DNA of 64,000 bases from Anaerocolumna sp. (GCA_029239975.1 JARBTX010000008.1:1-64000); one strand, 5' to 3'; counted from the first letter of the stretch, positions 8,441 to 18,176 are shown. Program-made: numbers and translations. Notes: generated by a model not told the origin, from the sequence alone.

Positions 8441-9949
8441 TTAAATACTATCAATAATACAATCTACCATGCCAGAAACACTATATTCCTTCGCTATGAT
8501 ACAATCCTTATATCCATATTCGCCCAATCTTTTTGCTGTGATGTCACCAATACAAACAATTTTTGTTGTATTCGTATCGAAACAATCAAAACTATTGATA
8601 TTTTCAAAGAAACCATCAACACCTGAAGCACTTGCAAATGTAATATAATCCAAAGAATCTAGTTTAGTAATCACTTCATCACGTTTCGTTTTATCCACTT
8701 CTATATCATATATTTTAACATCATCAAATGGAATGGACTGTTCTGATAAAATTCTTGTTAAATCCTCTGAACCCTTCTCGGCTCTAGGAATTAACACTTT
8801 TTCAGCTTCTTTTATTAATTTGGTAAGACCTTTTGCTAATTCGTGTGTGGAATATATCTCCGGTACAAAATCCGCTTGAAAACCATAATTTAATAATGCA
8901 CTTTTTGTCCCTTCACCTACTACTCCGAATTTAATCTTTGATAATTTTCTAAAATCAATTTGATTTTCTTTTAGATTGTGAAAGAATATATCCACTCCAT
9001 TGGTACTGGTAAATACAATCCAAGAATATTGATCTAGGTTTTCTCGTGCGTCTCTTAAACTTATGTTATTATCATATTCCTTTACAGTAAGAAAACTAAG
9101 ATTTTCTACCATGGCACCTTCTGCTTTTAACTGATTAGAAAGTTTCTTAGTAAATCCTTTTGTTCCAGTAATGCCAACTTTTTTTCCTGTTAAACTTTTA
9201 ATGATTGTACTTTTCATGTCTAAATTTACAACATCACCTATTACAATAACTGCTGGTGCTAGAATATCATTTTTTTCTACTAACTCTTCAATGGTAGACA
9301 ATGTACCTTTTATCGCTATTTGATTATTGGTCGTTGCATTTGAGATAATTGCAACTGGGGTAGTACTGTCTTTACCATTCTTTATTAAATTATCTACTAT
9401 CTTTGATAGATTACTCATACCCATTAAAAATACTAAGGTACCATCTAATTTCGCTATGGTTTCAAAATTATCTACCATTTGATCAAACTGATCTTTTGTG
9501 TGTCCTGTAATTACATGGAATCCACTACTTACCCCCCTATGGGTAATTGGAATACCTGCATAGGTTGCTGCTGCAATGGCTGATGTAATGCCAGGGACTA
9601 CTTCATAAGGAATCGATGCTTCTTGTAAAGCTAATATCTCTTCCCCACCTCTGCCAAAAACAAAAGGGTCCCCACCTTTTAAACGAACAACCATTTTACC
9701 TTCTAAGGCTTTTTGTACTATTATTTCATTAATCTCCGGCTGCTTTATTGCATGGTTTCCAACATCTTTACCAACATATATTTTTTCACATGTTTTTGGT
9801 ACTAAATCAAGTAACTGATCCGTTGCTAAACGATCATAAATGACAACTTCACATTCTTTTAATAATCTTTCACCTTTTATGGTTAATAGTTCTGGGTCAC
9901 CTGGTCCAGCCCCTACTAAATAAACAGTTCCATTTTGATTCATATTCAT
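8441..9949 (-). CDS. cobA-hemD: Fused uroporphyrinogen-III C-methyltransferase / uroporphyrinogen-III synthase
   Basis: A bifunctional enzyme at the branch point. The C-terminal HemD half (about 250-500) cyclises hydroxymethylbilane, and the N-terminal SUMT half methylates uroporphyrinogen III at C2 and C7 to precorrin-2. The SUMT half shows YLVGAGPGDPELLT near the N-terminus, GDPFVFGRGGEE and GITSAIAAATYAGIPITHRG. The HemD half has VFTSTNGVDIFF and TFASASGVDGFF. The fusion is common in clostridia. MNMNQNG is preferred as start because GAAAGG lies 7 bases before it; an ATG 24 bases upstream is possible but has a poorer site. Confidence 0.92.
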   Translation of the reverse strand: MNMNQNGTVYLVGAGPGDPELLTIKGERLLKECEVVIYDRLATDQLLDLVPKTCEKIYVGKDVGNHAIKQPEINEIIVQKALEGKMVVRLKGGDPFVFGRGGEEILALQEASIPYEVVPGITSAIAAATYAGIPITHRGVSSGFHVITGHTKDQFDQMVDNFETIAKLDGTLVFLMGMSNLSKIVDNLIKNGKDSTTPVAIISNATTNNQIAIKGTLSTIEELVEKNDILAPAVIVIGDVVNLDMKSTIIKSLTGKKVGITGTKGFTKKLSNQLKAEGAMVENLSFLTVKEYDNNISLRDARENLDQYSWIVFTSTNGVDIFFHNLKENQIDFRKLSKIKFGVVGEGTKSALLNYGFQADFVPEIYSTHELAKGLTKLIKEAEKVLIPRAEKGSEDLTRILSEQSIPFDDVKIYDIEVDKTKRDEVITKLDSLDYITFASASGVDGFFENINSFDCFDTNTTKIVCIGDITAKRLGEYGYKDCIIAKEYSVSGMVDCIIDSI

Positions 9950-10002
9950 TACCAGACCTTTCTCACCGTTCATTACCTAGTATACTGTTTTTTACTTTTT
10001 AA

Positions 10003-10896
10003 CTATCTTTTACCTATCATACCCTTGGTTAATTCCTGTGCTAATTCATATCGTTCATTAATAAGAGCCTTACCATTGGCTCTAAGAATTTGATTGCCAT
10101 ATCCGTAAATAATAGAAAGCTCTATCTGATTATCTATAATCTGAGAAAATACTCCAATTGGCTCACTACAGCCAGCATTTAATAATTTAAGAACTTCTCG
10201 TTCTGTTTGAAGACAATATATGGAATTGATAGAATTAAACCCTGCTAAAAGCGTTTTTAGCTTATCATCATCACTTCTACCTTCTACTGCAATAATCCCT
10301 TGACCCGCTGCGGGAATAAAGGAATTGGTATTTAAAAAAGTAAAGTTAAATTCAGCACCTTCTTTTATATCAATTCTATTTAGGCCTGCTGCAGCTAATA
10401 TAATTGCATCATATTCCCCATTTAGTAATTTACTCAGTCTTGTATTAACATTACCTCTAAGGGTTTTTACTTGTACATGAAATTGATCCTGAATCTGCAT
10501 TTGTCTTCTTAAACTACTAGTCCCTACTATACTATTCTCTGTAAGTGGATTCGTATTATCTTTTCTTGTAATAATTACATCTCTAGGATCTTCTCTATCC
10601 GATGCAGCGATTATCTCAAGCCCTTCTGGAAGTTTTATGGGCATATCCTTTGCACTATGTACCGCCAAATCAATCTTGCCCTTTAATAACGCTTCTTCAA
10701 ATTCGGATACAAAGGCACCTTTACCACCAAAACTTTCTAGGGATTTATCTAATATTTTATCACCTTGGGTCATCATGGGAACCAATTCTATCTTAACATC
10801 AGGATTATTCTTTTGTATAGCTTCTACTACTAGTTTCGTTTGAGCTAATGCCAATTGACTTTTTCTAGTTCCGATTTTAATTGTTTGCTCATACAT
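10003..10896 (-). CDS. hemC: Porphobilinogen deaminase (hydroxymethylbilane synthase)
   Basis: Polymerises four porphobilinogens into hydroxymethylbilane on a dipyrromethane cofactor. The IGTRKSQLALAQT opening, AVHSAKDMP, the GTSSLRRQ arginine cluster and the cofactor-attachment cysteine in LNAGCSEPIGVF (about residue 240) are all present; 297 residues is typical. The start codon shares one base with the upstream stop (TAATG), and GGAGG lies 10 bases before it, indicating translational coupling to the siroheme-synthase-like gene. Confidence 0.95.
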   Translation of the reverse strand: MYEQTIKIGTRKSQLALAQTKLVVEAIQKNNPDVKIELVPMMTQGDKILDKSLESFGGKGAFVSEFEEALLKGKIDLAVHSAKDMPIKLPEGLEIIAASDREDPRDVIITRKDNTNPLTENSIVGTSSLRRQMQIQDQFHVQVKTLRGNVNTRLSKLLNGEYDAIILAAAGLNRIDIKEGAEFNFTFLNTNSFIPAAGQGIIAVEGRSDDDKLKTLLAGFNSINSIYCLQTEREVLKLLNAGCSEPIGVFSQIIDNQIELSIIYGYGNQILRANGKALINERYELAQELTKGMIGKR

Positions 10897-11525
10897 TACT
10901 CTAAGTCCTCCTGCTTTCCCTTGTTTATAATTAACTCGATTTCATTTCTTGTTAACTTTCCTTTATTTAAGTAACCTAACTCCACTATCTGCTTAAATAT
11001 CTTTTTTCTCTTCTCTTCTGTATCAAAAACAGATTTCACTTCTTCTCTAACGTCACCTAAGATTTCCACTAAGTCTTCTATGTAGTCTGGAAGGATTTTA
11101 TGAATATCCCTTTTTATTCTTTGTGAGATAATTGGGCTTTTTCCAGATGATGTCACACCAATTGTGACAGAACCTTTTTTTAGATAAGCTGGAAATATGA
11201 AGCTACATTCCTTTTGACAGTCTACAACATTTACTGGTATTTTTGCATCGTTACACTCATTGGATATTCTTTTATTAAGGTTTAAATCATTCGTTGCTGC
11301 AATTACTAAGGTTGCTTTTTCAATATCAATAGTTTCATATAATCTTTTTAAAATCCTTATTTTCCCTTCTAAAGAAAGGATTTCATCACAAATTTCAGGT
11401 GCAATAACCACTACCTTAGCTTCAAATTCCAATAATGACGTAATTTTTCGATATGCTACGATTCCACCACCAACAATGACACATAATTTATCTTTTAGAT
11501 CTATAAACATCGGGAAATAAGCCAT
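10896..11525 (-). CDS. sirC: Precorrin-2 dehydrogenase (SirC/Met8/CysG-N family)
   Basis: Oxidises precorrin-2 to sirohydrochlorin with NAD+, giving the substrate for cobalt insertion by CbiK. The NAD site VIVGGGIVAYRKI is at about residue 15-27, and the family motif TSSGKSPIISQRIKRDI is near residue 140. Only the dehydrogenase part is present (209 residues); no methyltransferase domain follows, that activity being supplied by CobA-HemD. A separate CbiK cobaltochelatase in the window fits the early-cobalt route. AGAGGTG lies 5 bases before the ATG. The 218-bp gap upstream is a repeat array. Confidence 0.88.
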   Translation of the reverse strand: MAYFPMFIDLKDKLCVIVGGGIVAYRKITSLLEFEAKVVVIAPEICDEILSLEGKIRILKRLYETIDIEKATLVIAATNDLNLNKRISNECNDAKIPVNVVDCQKECSFIFPAYLKKGSVTIGVTSSGKSPIISQRIKRDIHKILPDYIEDLVEILGDVREEVKSVFDTEEKRKKIFKQIVELGYLNKGKLTRNEIELIINKGKQEDLE

Positions 11526-11540
11526 GTTTCACCTCTTATC

Positions 11541-11775
11541 TTATTCATTCACTAGGTTTTATAAGCTGCTTAATTTATTCTTTCACTAGATTTTTAAGTT
11601 ACTTCATTTATTCTTTCACTAGATTTTTAAGTTACTTCATTTATTCATTCACTAGTTTAAGCTACTAATTTACTATTTTATTCTTTCACTAGTTCCTTTA
11701 AGCTACTAATTTATTCTTTCACTTGTCTTATAAACTACTTCATTTAATCTTTCACTAGTTTTTTTAAACTACTTA
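11541..11775. repeat. 33-bp tandem array derived from the 3' end of hemA
   Basis: About seven degenerate copies with consensus TTTATTCTTTCACTAG...AAGTTACTTCA. The first copy (minus strand) is the real hemA terminus, coding SSLKKLVKD and stop. Copy three downstream reads ISSLKELVKE and stop in the same frame. Two central copies are identical over 33 bp. The array fills the whole hemA-sirC gap and abuts the sirC ribosome site. Confidence 0.85.
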
Positions 11776-12895
11776 ATATAATGTCAAAATCATTACTTGG
11801 TACTAAGTCTCTTAATTGATACAAGATACTTTCCAAGGGTTGTTTTTCAAATACGCTCTTTACATTTTCCATATATGGTAAAAATTCTCTAAAATTAATT
11901 AATTTTAAACAATTATCAACTTCTTCATCAATAATACTTTTTGCTGACTCTACTTCCTGTAATTTCTGTGTGTTATTATTTTCCGATAATTTTTTAAAAT
12001 AATCAATATCTATTAATTTCATATTATCTAACTTTTCTATATTTTTATCAATATCCAATGGTACCGATAGGTCAATAAGTAGACGTGGTTTATTCTCATA
12101 TATAAATTTTTTTACTTCATCGTAAGTGATTGTATAATGTGGGCTTGTTGTTGCACTTACGATAATATCAACTTCATTTATTATCTCATATCTATGTTGA
12201 TAATCTATCATCTTTACTTTAGGATAACTTATGAATTCTTCGGATATATTATGAGATCTAATAGTTCCTACAATATCAATATGTGAATTATGGTATAAAT
12301 TTTTCATTAATATGGTTCCCATTTTACCAGTCAAACCGATAATTAATACTTTTTTCTTTTTGTCTTTTTGGATAAAATTTATGATCTCATGGGAAGCTAA
12401 CGTTCCAATCGATATTGGTGTCTTTGATATCTTTGTATTAGTTTTCACCTTTTTTGCGCAGGTAATCGCTTCGCGAAAAAGTGTATTTAGTAAAAATCCA
12501 GTTGTTCCTAATTCAAATGCTAATTGGTAATTCTCTTTAACTTGACCTAAAATTTCATCTTCACCAACTAACATGGAGTCAATACCACTGGTTACTCTAA
12601 ATAGATGATGAATTGATTTTTCATCACTATAACGATTAAAATATTTTAGCATATTCTCATAATTTAAATTTTTAATAGAAACAATATATTGTATCATTTG
12701 TTCGAGAGCATTTTGGTTACCATTCATATAGATTTCAGTACGATTACAAGTTGTAATCAATACACATTCCGTAATACTTTCTAATCTAACCGCACTCTTA
12801 AGAAAATCACACTTTTCTTCTTTGGTAAATGTTAATAACTCACGTATCTCTACTGGTGCAGTTTTATGACTGATACTTAAAGTATGTATGCTCAT
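11744..12895 (-). CDS. hemA: Glutamyl-tRNA reductase
   Basis: Reduces glutamyl-tRNA(Glu) to glutamate-1-semialdehyde with NADPH, the entry to the C5 tetrapyrrole pathway. The catalytic cysteine is in LITTCNRTEIY near residue 48. GEDEILGQVK and a Rossmann segment VLIIGLTGKMG near residue 180 are present; the latter departs from the usual GAGxMG. The start is set at MSIHTLSI, the classic opening, with AGAGGA 7 bases upstream; the ORF-track extension of 14 residues is unlikely. The 3' terminal codons are the first unit of the tandem array downstream. Confidence 0.93.
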   Translation of the reverse strand: MSIHTLSISHKTAPVEIRELLTFTKEEKCDFLKSAVRLESITECVLITTCNRTEIYMNGNQNALEQMIQYIVSIKNLNYENMLKYFNRYSDEKSIHHLFRVTSGIDSMLVGEDEILGQVKENYQLAFELGTTGFLLNTLFREAITCAKKVKTNTKISKTPISIGTLASHEIINFIQKDKKKKVLIIGLTGKMGTILMKNLYHNSHIDIVGTIRSHNISEEFISYPKVKMIDYQHRYEIINEVDIIVSATTSPHYTITYDEVKKFIYENKPRLLIDLSVPLDIDKNIEKLDNMKLIDIDYFKKLSENNNTQKLQEVESAKSIIDEEVDNCLKLINFREFLPYMENVKSVFEKQPLESILYQLRDLVPSNDFDIILSSLKKLVKD

Positions 12896-13030
12896 CTTTG
12901 TTCCTCTTTCATTTATCACAAGTTTTCTTTCTTTCACCTTTATTTTGATGATTATTATATCACATTTTTTTAATATGGGTTATCAATAACATCTTTATAT
13001 TTTTAGTAATTTTAGGTATTAGACTAGATT

Positions 13031-13147
13031 ATTGGGGTTAGCATATAATTGGTTTTACCATATAATTAGTTTTAATATATAATTGGTTTTAATATATGTT
13101 TGGTTTTAATATATTTGGTTTTAATATTTATTTGGTTTTAATATATG
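13031..13147. repeat. 17-bp tandem array between cbiC and hemA
   Basis: Seven units of the form TTTGGTTTTAATATATG (first ones ATTGGGGTTAGCATATA, ATTGGTTTTACCATATA), six exactly 17 bp long and one 15 bp. The array starts about 25 bases after the cbiC stop and is not derived from coding sequence. Confidence 0.85.
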
Positions 13148-13172
13148 TTTGGGCATAAAATAATAATTTCGT

Positions 13173-13799
13173 TTAAGGTATCATGTACAATAAGGCATTG
13201 CATATACTAGCAGCAACGTTACTTCCACCTTTTCTTCCCCTAGCTACGATATATGGAATATTTGTTTTCATAATTAGCTCTTTTGATTCTACAACGTTAA
13301 CAAAACCAACTGGAACTCCAATAATAACTTCTGGCTTTATTTTCCCTTCCGTAATCAATTCATACAGCCTTATTAAAGCGGTAGGAGCATTGCCAACTAC
13401 ATAAATGATTTTCTTATTTAGTTTTGCTGCCTTCTCTACACTTGCTACTGCTCTGGTTACACCATGCTCCTTTGCATATTCTGCTACATCTACATCATCC
13501 ATATAGCAATATACTTGATTTCCAAATCGCTCTAAAGCTTTTTTATTAATTCCTGCCTTACCCATATTTGTATCTGTTATAAAAATTGCTCCATTTTTTA
13601 TCGCTTCTATACCTTTATCCACTACATTTTCTGAAAAGCATAAATTATCTATATACTCAAAATCTGCTGTCGTATGAATAACTCTTTTTATAATGGGTTT
13701 TAATTTAGGATCTAATTCCACTTTAAGTTCTTGTTCAATTAATTCAAAACTTCTTTTTTCAATATCTCCTGGTAATACATTTTCTAATTGAATTCTCAT
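13173..13799 (-). CDS. cbiC: Cobalt-precorrin-8 methylmutase
   Basis: Moves the C11 methyl to C12, giving cobyrinic acid. The catalytic His is in IKRVIHTTADFEY (about residue 42), and ITDTNMGKAGINK and VGNAPTALIRLYELI are the other hallmarks; 208 residues is normal. The start codon overlaps the cobO stop by 4 bases (ATGA). The downstream 235-bp gap to hemA is mostly a 17-bp tandem array. Confidence 0.94.
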   Translation of the reverse strand: MRIQLENVLPGDIEKRSFELIEQELKVELDPKLKPIIKRVIHTTADFEYIDNLCFSENVVDKGIEAIKNGAIFITDTNMGKAGINKKALERFGNQVYCYMDDVDVAEYAKEHGVTRAVASVEKAAKLNKKIIYVVGNAPTALIRLYELITEGKIKPEVIIGVPVGFVNVVESKELIMKTNIPYIVARGRKGGSNVAASICNALLYMIP

Positions 13800-14323
13800 A
13801 ACTCAATACCCTTTCTGGCAGCTATATTCTTATCATAGGGATGTTTAATCTTTTTTATTTCTGAAACATAATCCGCATACTCAATAAAGAGTGTATCTGG
13901 GTTTCGACCAGTAAGCACTAACTCTAACTCTGGTTTTTTATTGATAATTAGATTATCGATAGCTTTCGTATCAATTAATTGATACCTATAAGTTGCTGTT
14001 ATTTCATCAAGAATAAGCAAATCACACTGATTTGACTCTATCATGACAAATGCCTTTAATAAATTCTCATTATGAAGCTTAGTAATCTCTATTTTATCCT
14101 GATTACTCATGGTATTATAAAAACCATAATCTCTATTATTTCTTAGAACTGTCAAATTAGGAAGTAGCTTTAAACTTTCTAACTCACTAACTTGCCTTCC
14201 CTTAAGGAATTGTAGGAAGACAACTTTCATACCACTGCCAATAGCCCTAAGCGCTAAACCCATGGATGCTGTTGTTTTGCCTTTCCCGTCCCCGCAGTAA
14301 ACATGTATTAAGCCTTTATTCAT
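13796..14323 (-). CDS. cobO: Cob(I)yrinic acid a,c-diamide adenosyltransferase
   Basis: Attaches the upper 5'-deoxyadenosyl ligand to cobalt(I) corrinoids. CobO/BtuR family: the ATP-binding loop [17 protein letters not shown] is at about residues 10-26, with [21 protein letters not shown] and VLTGRNP following; 175 residues is usual. It overlaps both cbiP (4 bases) and cbiC (4 bases), so the three are clearly co-translated. Confidence 0.94.
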   Translation of the reverse strand: MNKGLIHVYCGDGKGKTTASMGLALRAIGSGMKVVFLQFLKGRQVSELESLKLLPNLTVLRNNRDYGFYNTMSNQDKIEITKLHNENLLKAFVMIESNQCDLLILDEITATYRYQLIDTKAIDNLIINKKPELELVLTGRNPDTLFIEYADYVSEIKKIKHPYDKNIAARKGIEL

Positions 14324-15837
14324 GCTCCTTCCTCCAATATCTTATATATGAAATCCATATTTAAATTACTTCGAACTGTGTCTGCTAAGCTATCATACTG
14401 CGCTTGTTTATGTGCCGCTATATCCATTGATTTTACTTGATTCATGTCTAAGCCTTTTTGCTTAAAAAGAACTTTTATGATTGCTTCCACAAAAGATTCA
14501 CTATCAAAAATCCCATGCACATAAGTTCCAAAAATATTATTAGAAACATATCCATCTGTCTTTTTATTTTCTATAGTTTGATTGGTATCCACTAGAGTAC
14601 AAAATGAGGTACCATTCTGATTATTTACAATAGTAGTTCCCATATGGATTTCATAACCTGTTATGGTTATGCCACTTAACATTTCCATATCTCCTGTTAA
14701 ATTATCAATATTACCAGTTACTCGAGTTCGGACCTTTTGTTCTTCAAAAGTTGTTTTAGTAGGCAGAAGGCCTATTCCTTCCATTTCACCAGATGCTTCT
14801 ACATGATATGGGTCCATAAGTTTTTCACCTAACATCTGATAACCACCGCATATTCCCATAATGACCTTACCTTTGGCTGCTTTTTGTTTTATTGCAGCCT
14901 CCAATCCATTTTGTCTAAGCCAAGCCAAATCCTGCATTGTACTTTTTGTTCCTGGAAGTATGATCATATCAGCATCTTTTAGTTCAGAAACATTTGTTAC
15001 ATAACGAACGGAAACTCCTTCCATTTGTTCTAGTGGATTAAAATCAGTAAAATTTGATATACGTGGCAATTTTATAATTGCAATATCAACTAAGCCAATC
15101 TCATTTTTATTCTGTAGTCTTGTTGATAAACTATCTTCATCATCAATATCTAAATAGACATAAGGAATCACTCCTGCAACTGCTTTACCACTTAACTCTT
15201 CTAACATATCAAGTCCTGGTTGTAGTATTGACTTATCACCACGGAACTTATTTATAATTGATGCCTTTACTCTAGCTTTTTCATCTTCTTCTAAAAGCAT
15301 GATTGTTCCAATTAGTTGTGCAAAGACTCCGCCACGATCAATATCTCCAACTAAAAGAACTGGAGCATTCACAAGCTTTGCCATACCCATATTAACAATA
15401 TCTTCGCTTTTTAGATTAATCTCAGCAGGGCTTCCGGCTCCTTCAATTACGATAATATCATACTCTTCTTCCAATTTTTGATACGCTTTCATAATCTCTG
15501 GGATTAGACTCTTCTTATATTTAAAGTAATCCACTGCCTTCATATTACCAATTACTTCACCGTTTACAATAACCTGTGATCCTACATCCGTAGTAGGTTT
15601 AAGCAAGATGGGATTCATATGTACGGAAGGTTTAATTCCACAGGCCTCTGCTTGCATAACCTGTGCTCGTCCCATTTCAAGTCCTTCCTCTGTGATAAAA
15701 GAGTTTAGCGCCATATTTTGTGATTTAAATGGAGCTACTTTAAACCCGTCTTGTTTCAATACCCTGCAAAGACCTGCTACTAGCAAACTTTTACCTACAT
15801 TAGACATGGTTCCTTGTATCATAATTGATTTAGCCAT
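14320..15837 (-). CDS. cbiP: Cobyric acid synthase
   Basis: ATP- and glutamine-dependent amidation of four peripheral carboxylates of adenosylcobyrinate a,c-diamide. The N-terminal dethiobiotin-synthetase-like domain has [20 protein letters not shown] and [15 protein letters not shown]. The C-terminal type-1 glutaminase domain has the nucleophile in [11 protein letters not shown] (about residue 335) and the partner histidine in GTYVHGIFD. The 505-residue length is standard. cobO overlaps it by four bases. Confidence 0.95.
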   Translation of the reverse strand: MAKSIMIQGTMSNVGKSLLVAGLCRVLKQDGFKVAPFKSQNMALNSFITEEGLEMGRAQVMQAEACGIKPSVHMNPILLKPTTDVGSQVIVNGEVIGNMKAVDYFKYKKSLIPEIMKAYQKLEEEYDIIVIEGAGSPAEINLKSEDIVNMGMAKLVNAPVLLVGDIDRGGVFAQLIGTIMLLEEDEKARVKASIINKFRGDKSILQPGLDMLEELSGKAVAGVIPYVYLDIDDEDSLSTRLQNKNEIGLVDIAIIKLPRISNFTDFNPLEQMEGVSVRYVTNVSELKDADMIILPGTKSTMQDLAWLRQNGLEAAIKQKAAKGKVIMGICGGYQMLGEKLMDPYHVEASGEMEGIGLLPTKTTFEEQKVRTRVTGNIDNLTGDMEMLSGITITGYEIHMGTTIVNNQNGTSFCTLVDTNQTIENKKTDGYVSNNIFGTYVHGIFDSESFVEAIIKVLFKQKGLDMNQVKSMDIAAHKQAQYDSLADTVRSNLNMDFIYKILEEGA

Positions 15838-15864
15838 ATTATACTCACTTTCTGCATGATAAAT

Positions 15865-16917
15865 TTAAGTATTATTTTCTAATAGTACCTGTTCTATCTG
15901 ATTTATAAATTCCACATTTTCCCCATGATTTTTTATTGCAATGCGGTAATACTCTTTACCTAATTGCCTATAATTATCACACCAACGTATTAAGATTCCT
16001 TTTTTTAATAAAGGTTCATATAATTCTTTTTTACTCTGAAAAAATATATAATTGGCGGTAGGATCAAACACCTTCAAACCTAATCTTTTTAAATGTTTAC
16101 AAAGATAGTTTCTTTCTATCTTTATTAACTCCATAGTATCTTTAAGGTATTCCTGTTGTAACAAAGCTTCCACCCCTGCAATCTGCGCAGGAATGGACAC
16201 ATTCCAACTAGGTCCTATATCTTGCATTTTCTCTAGCAAATTAAAATTACAACATAACCCATATCCTAGTCTTAAGCCTGCCATTGCATATATTTTTGTA
16301 AATGCTTTTATAATAAAGATATTTGAATTGTTATGAATATACTTTTTTACTGATAGCAAATCACCCTTTTCAACAAAATCCAAAAAACACTCATCTACAA
16401 CAAGAAAGATATTGTGAATTTTACATTGTTGTATTATCTTCTCTATGATTCCTATATCCATACAATTACCAACTGGATTATTCGGATTACATAAAAAAAG
16501 CATATCCACGTTTTCATTTAAACTATCAACTATTTTTTCTGTGATAGCATAACAATCATCTTCTTTCAATAAATAATACTCGATAGCACTTCCTGATGCC
16601 AGTAAGGCCTTCTCATATTCAGAGAATGTTGGTGCTAATACCATTGCTCTTTTTGGTTTTCTAGCAAAACATAAGCGAAAAATAATATCAGAAGCACCAT
16701 TACCACAGATAATGTGATTTTTATCTACCTGCTCATAATCTGCTATGGCTTTTATTAATGTATTGCAGTTATTGTCAGGGTACTGAATAAATTGGTCTAT
16801 GTTCTTAATAAGTACTTCTTTTACCCTACTTGGTAACCCTAATGGATTAATATTAACGGAATAATCTAAAGTAACCGTTTTATTATATATTTCACCACCG
16901 TGTCTGTATTTTTCCAT
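15865..16917 (-). CDS. cobD: L-threonine-O-3-phosphate decarboxylase
   Basis: A PLP enzyme making (R)-1-amino-2-propanol phosphate, the linker of the nucleotide loop. It has an aminotransferase class I/II fold with the HGGEIY opening, GNGASDIIFRL, NPNNPVGN, and the PLP lysine in IIKAFTKIYAMAGLRLGY (about residue 210). The ORF-track start is a TTG; the ATG 12 bases inside (MEKYRHGG) has GAGG 6 bases upstream and is used here. The threonine kinase (PduX type) that would supply its substrate is not in the window. A truncated MITE copy lies just upstream. Confidence 0.9.
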   Translation of the reverse strand: MEKYRHGGEIYNKTVTLDYSVNINPLGLPSRVKEVLIKNIDQFIQYPDNNCNTLIKAIADYEQVDKNHIICGNGASDIIFRLCFARKPKRAMVLAPTFSEYEKALLASGSAIEYYLLKEDDCYAITEKIVDSLNENVDMLFLCNPNNPVGNCMDIGIIEKIIQQCKIHNIFLVVDECFLDFVEKGDLLSVKKYIHNNSNIFIIKAFTKIYAMAGLRLGYGLCCNFNLLEKMQDIGPSWNVSIPAQIAGVEALLQQEYLKDTMELIKIERNYLCKHLKRLGLKVFDPTANYIFFQSKKELYEPLLKKGILIRWCDNYRQLGKEYYRIAIKNHGENVEFINQIEQVLLENNT

Positions 16918-16937
16918 GGTTTTCCTCAATTCTTTCT

Positions 16938-17026
16938 GCTTAATCTTGCCCCTAAGGATAACTGAAGCCAGAAAATTCGAATAAATTTTATGATAAATTA
17001 AAAAACTATATAGTTTCCCAATTAAC
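16938..17026. mobile_element. Truncated copy (D) of the MITE-like element
   Basis: About 89 bases match the right half of the copy at 51742: GCTTAATCTTGC..., ACTGAAGCCAGAAAATTCG, AAACTATATAGTTT, ending CAATTAAC followed by TA. The left half is missing, with the break about 20 bases from the cobD start. Confidence 0.65.
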
Positions 17027-17039
17027 TATTTAAACTCGA

Positions 17040-17193
17040 GTGTCAAAAGCAATCAGTAATTTTAAGTCAATCAATCTGCATAAACACGTACTTGCTAGAG
17101 CGTGTTGCAAACTAAATTCTTGTTTACGTCACGCATCGTTAAGCTAACATAGTGCAAGTTGACGTACATTTAAATTAAATGGGCTTTTGACAC
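17040..17193. repeat. Inverted-repeat element E overlapping the 3' end of cbiB
   Basis: Perfect 11-bp terminal inverted repeats GTGTCAAAAGC/GCTTTTGACAC bound 154 bp. Inside, GCGTG..TTGC..AAAC faces GTTT..ACGT..CACGC and GTACTTGC faces GCAAGTTGACGTAC. The right arm encodes the last residues of CbiB. It directly follows MITE copy D, parallel to the arrangement at 19187-19431. Confidence 0.6.
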
Positions 17194-18176
17194 ACGAATC
17201 CTATTAATATTTTTATTACAAGAATAATTAACATCGTTGCAAAAGCGGTCGCATATAATAGTATATTTGCCCTTTTAATATCATTGGTCTCGATGGGCCT
17301 AATCGCATCACCGATGGTTGGTTTCTTATGTAAAACTCCAAAGTAATAAGCATCTCCTGCTAACTCTATATTTAAAGCTCCTGCACATACTGCTTCTGTT
17401 TGAGCAGAATTTGGACTTGCATGATTTCGTCTATCACGTTTATAAATTCTAGCAGCTGATTTAATATCTAGTCCAATGACCGGGCAAACAAGTATCATAA
17501 TGAACGCTGAGATTCGTGCTGGCAAATAATTCATTACATCATCTAGTTTAGCTGCAAATCTTCCAAAGTATAGATACTTTTCGTTTTTATAACCCACCAT
17601 TGAATCCATTGTATTCACTGCTTTATAAAAAAATCCAAGAGTTGCACCACCTAAAGCCATATAAATCATAGGTGCAATTACACCATCTGAAGTATTTTCA
17701 GCCACTGTTTCTACTGCCGCTTTTGTTATTCCTGTTTCATCTAAAATCTTTGTATCCCTACCTACTATCATGGACACATAATATCTTGCTTCTTCTAAAT
17801 CACCCTTTTTAAGTGACTGATATACTCTCATACTTTCAACTTTAAGGCATTTAGTGGCTAAAATTTGATAACACATAATACTTTCTATTAATAAGCCTAA
17901 CCATGGTATATATTTGTATAAAAAGTATAGTATGAAAAAGGGTATTAACGTGGAAATGAAAAGTACAATAACAACAAGTATTACACCTTTTATTATTTCT
18001 AGATTTGCATTTCTTTTATTGTTGTTATTTAACTTTGGATCTTTTCTAATAACCTTCTCTGTTTTACTAATTAACTTACCTATAAAACGGATGGGGTGTG
18101 GAAGCCAATGTGGATCACCAAATATTAGGTCTAATACAAAACCGAATAACAATGCTACCATGCTATGTAATATCAT
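17175..18176 (-). CDS. cbiB: Adenosylcobinamide-phosphate synthase
   Basis: A membrane enzyme joining aminopropanol phosphate to adenosylcobyric acid. The opening LLFGFVLDLIFGDPHWLPHPIRFIG, AAVETVAENTSDGVIAPMIY near residue 155, and RRNHASPNSAQTEAVCAGAL are diagnostic; several transmembrane segments are visible. At 333 residues it is slightly longer than usual. The final VCQKPI is encoded by the arm of inverted-repeat element E, so the tail was probably rewritten by an insertion. The start overlaps the cobC stop by four bases. Confidence 0.94.
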   Translation of the reverse strand: MILHSMVALLFGFVLDLIFGDPHWLPHPIRFIGKLISKTEKVIRKDPKLNNNNKRNANLEIIKGVILVVIVLFISTLIPFFILYFLYKYIPWLGLLIESIMCYQILATKCLKVESMRVYQSLKKGDLEEARYYVSMIVGRDTKILDETGITKAAVETVAENTSDGVIAPMIYMALGGATLGFFYKAVNTMDSMVGYKNEKYLYFGRFAAKLDDVMNYLPARISAFIMILVCPVIGLDIKSAARIYKRDRRNHASPNSAQTEAVCAGALNIELAGDAYYFGVLHKKPTIGDAIRPIETNDIKRANILLYATAFATMLIILVIKILIGFVCQKPI

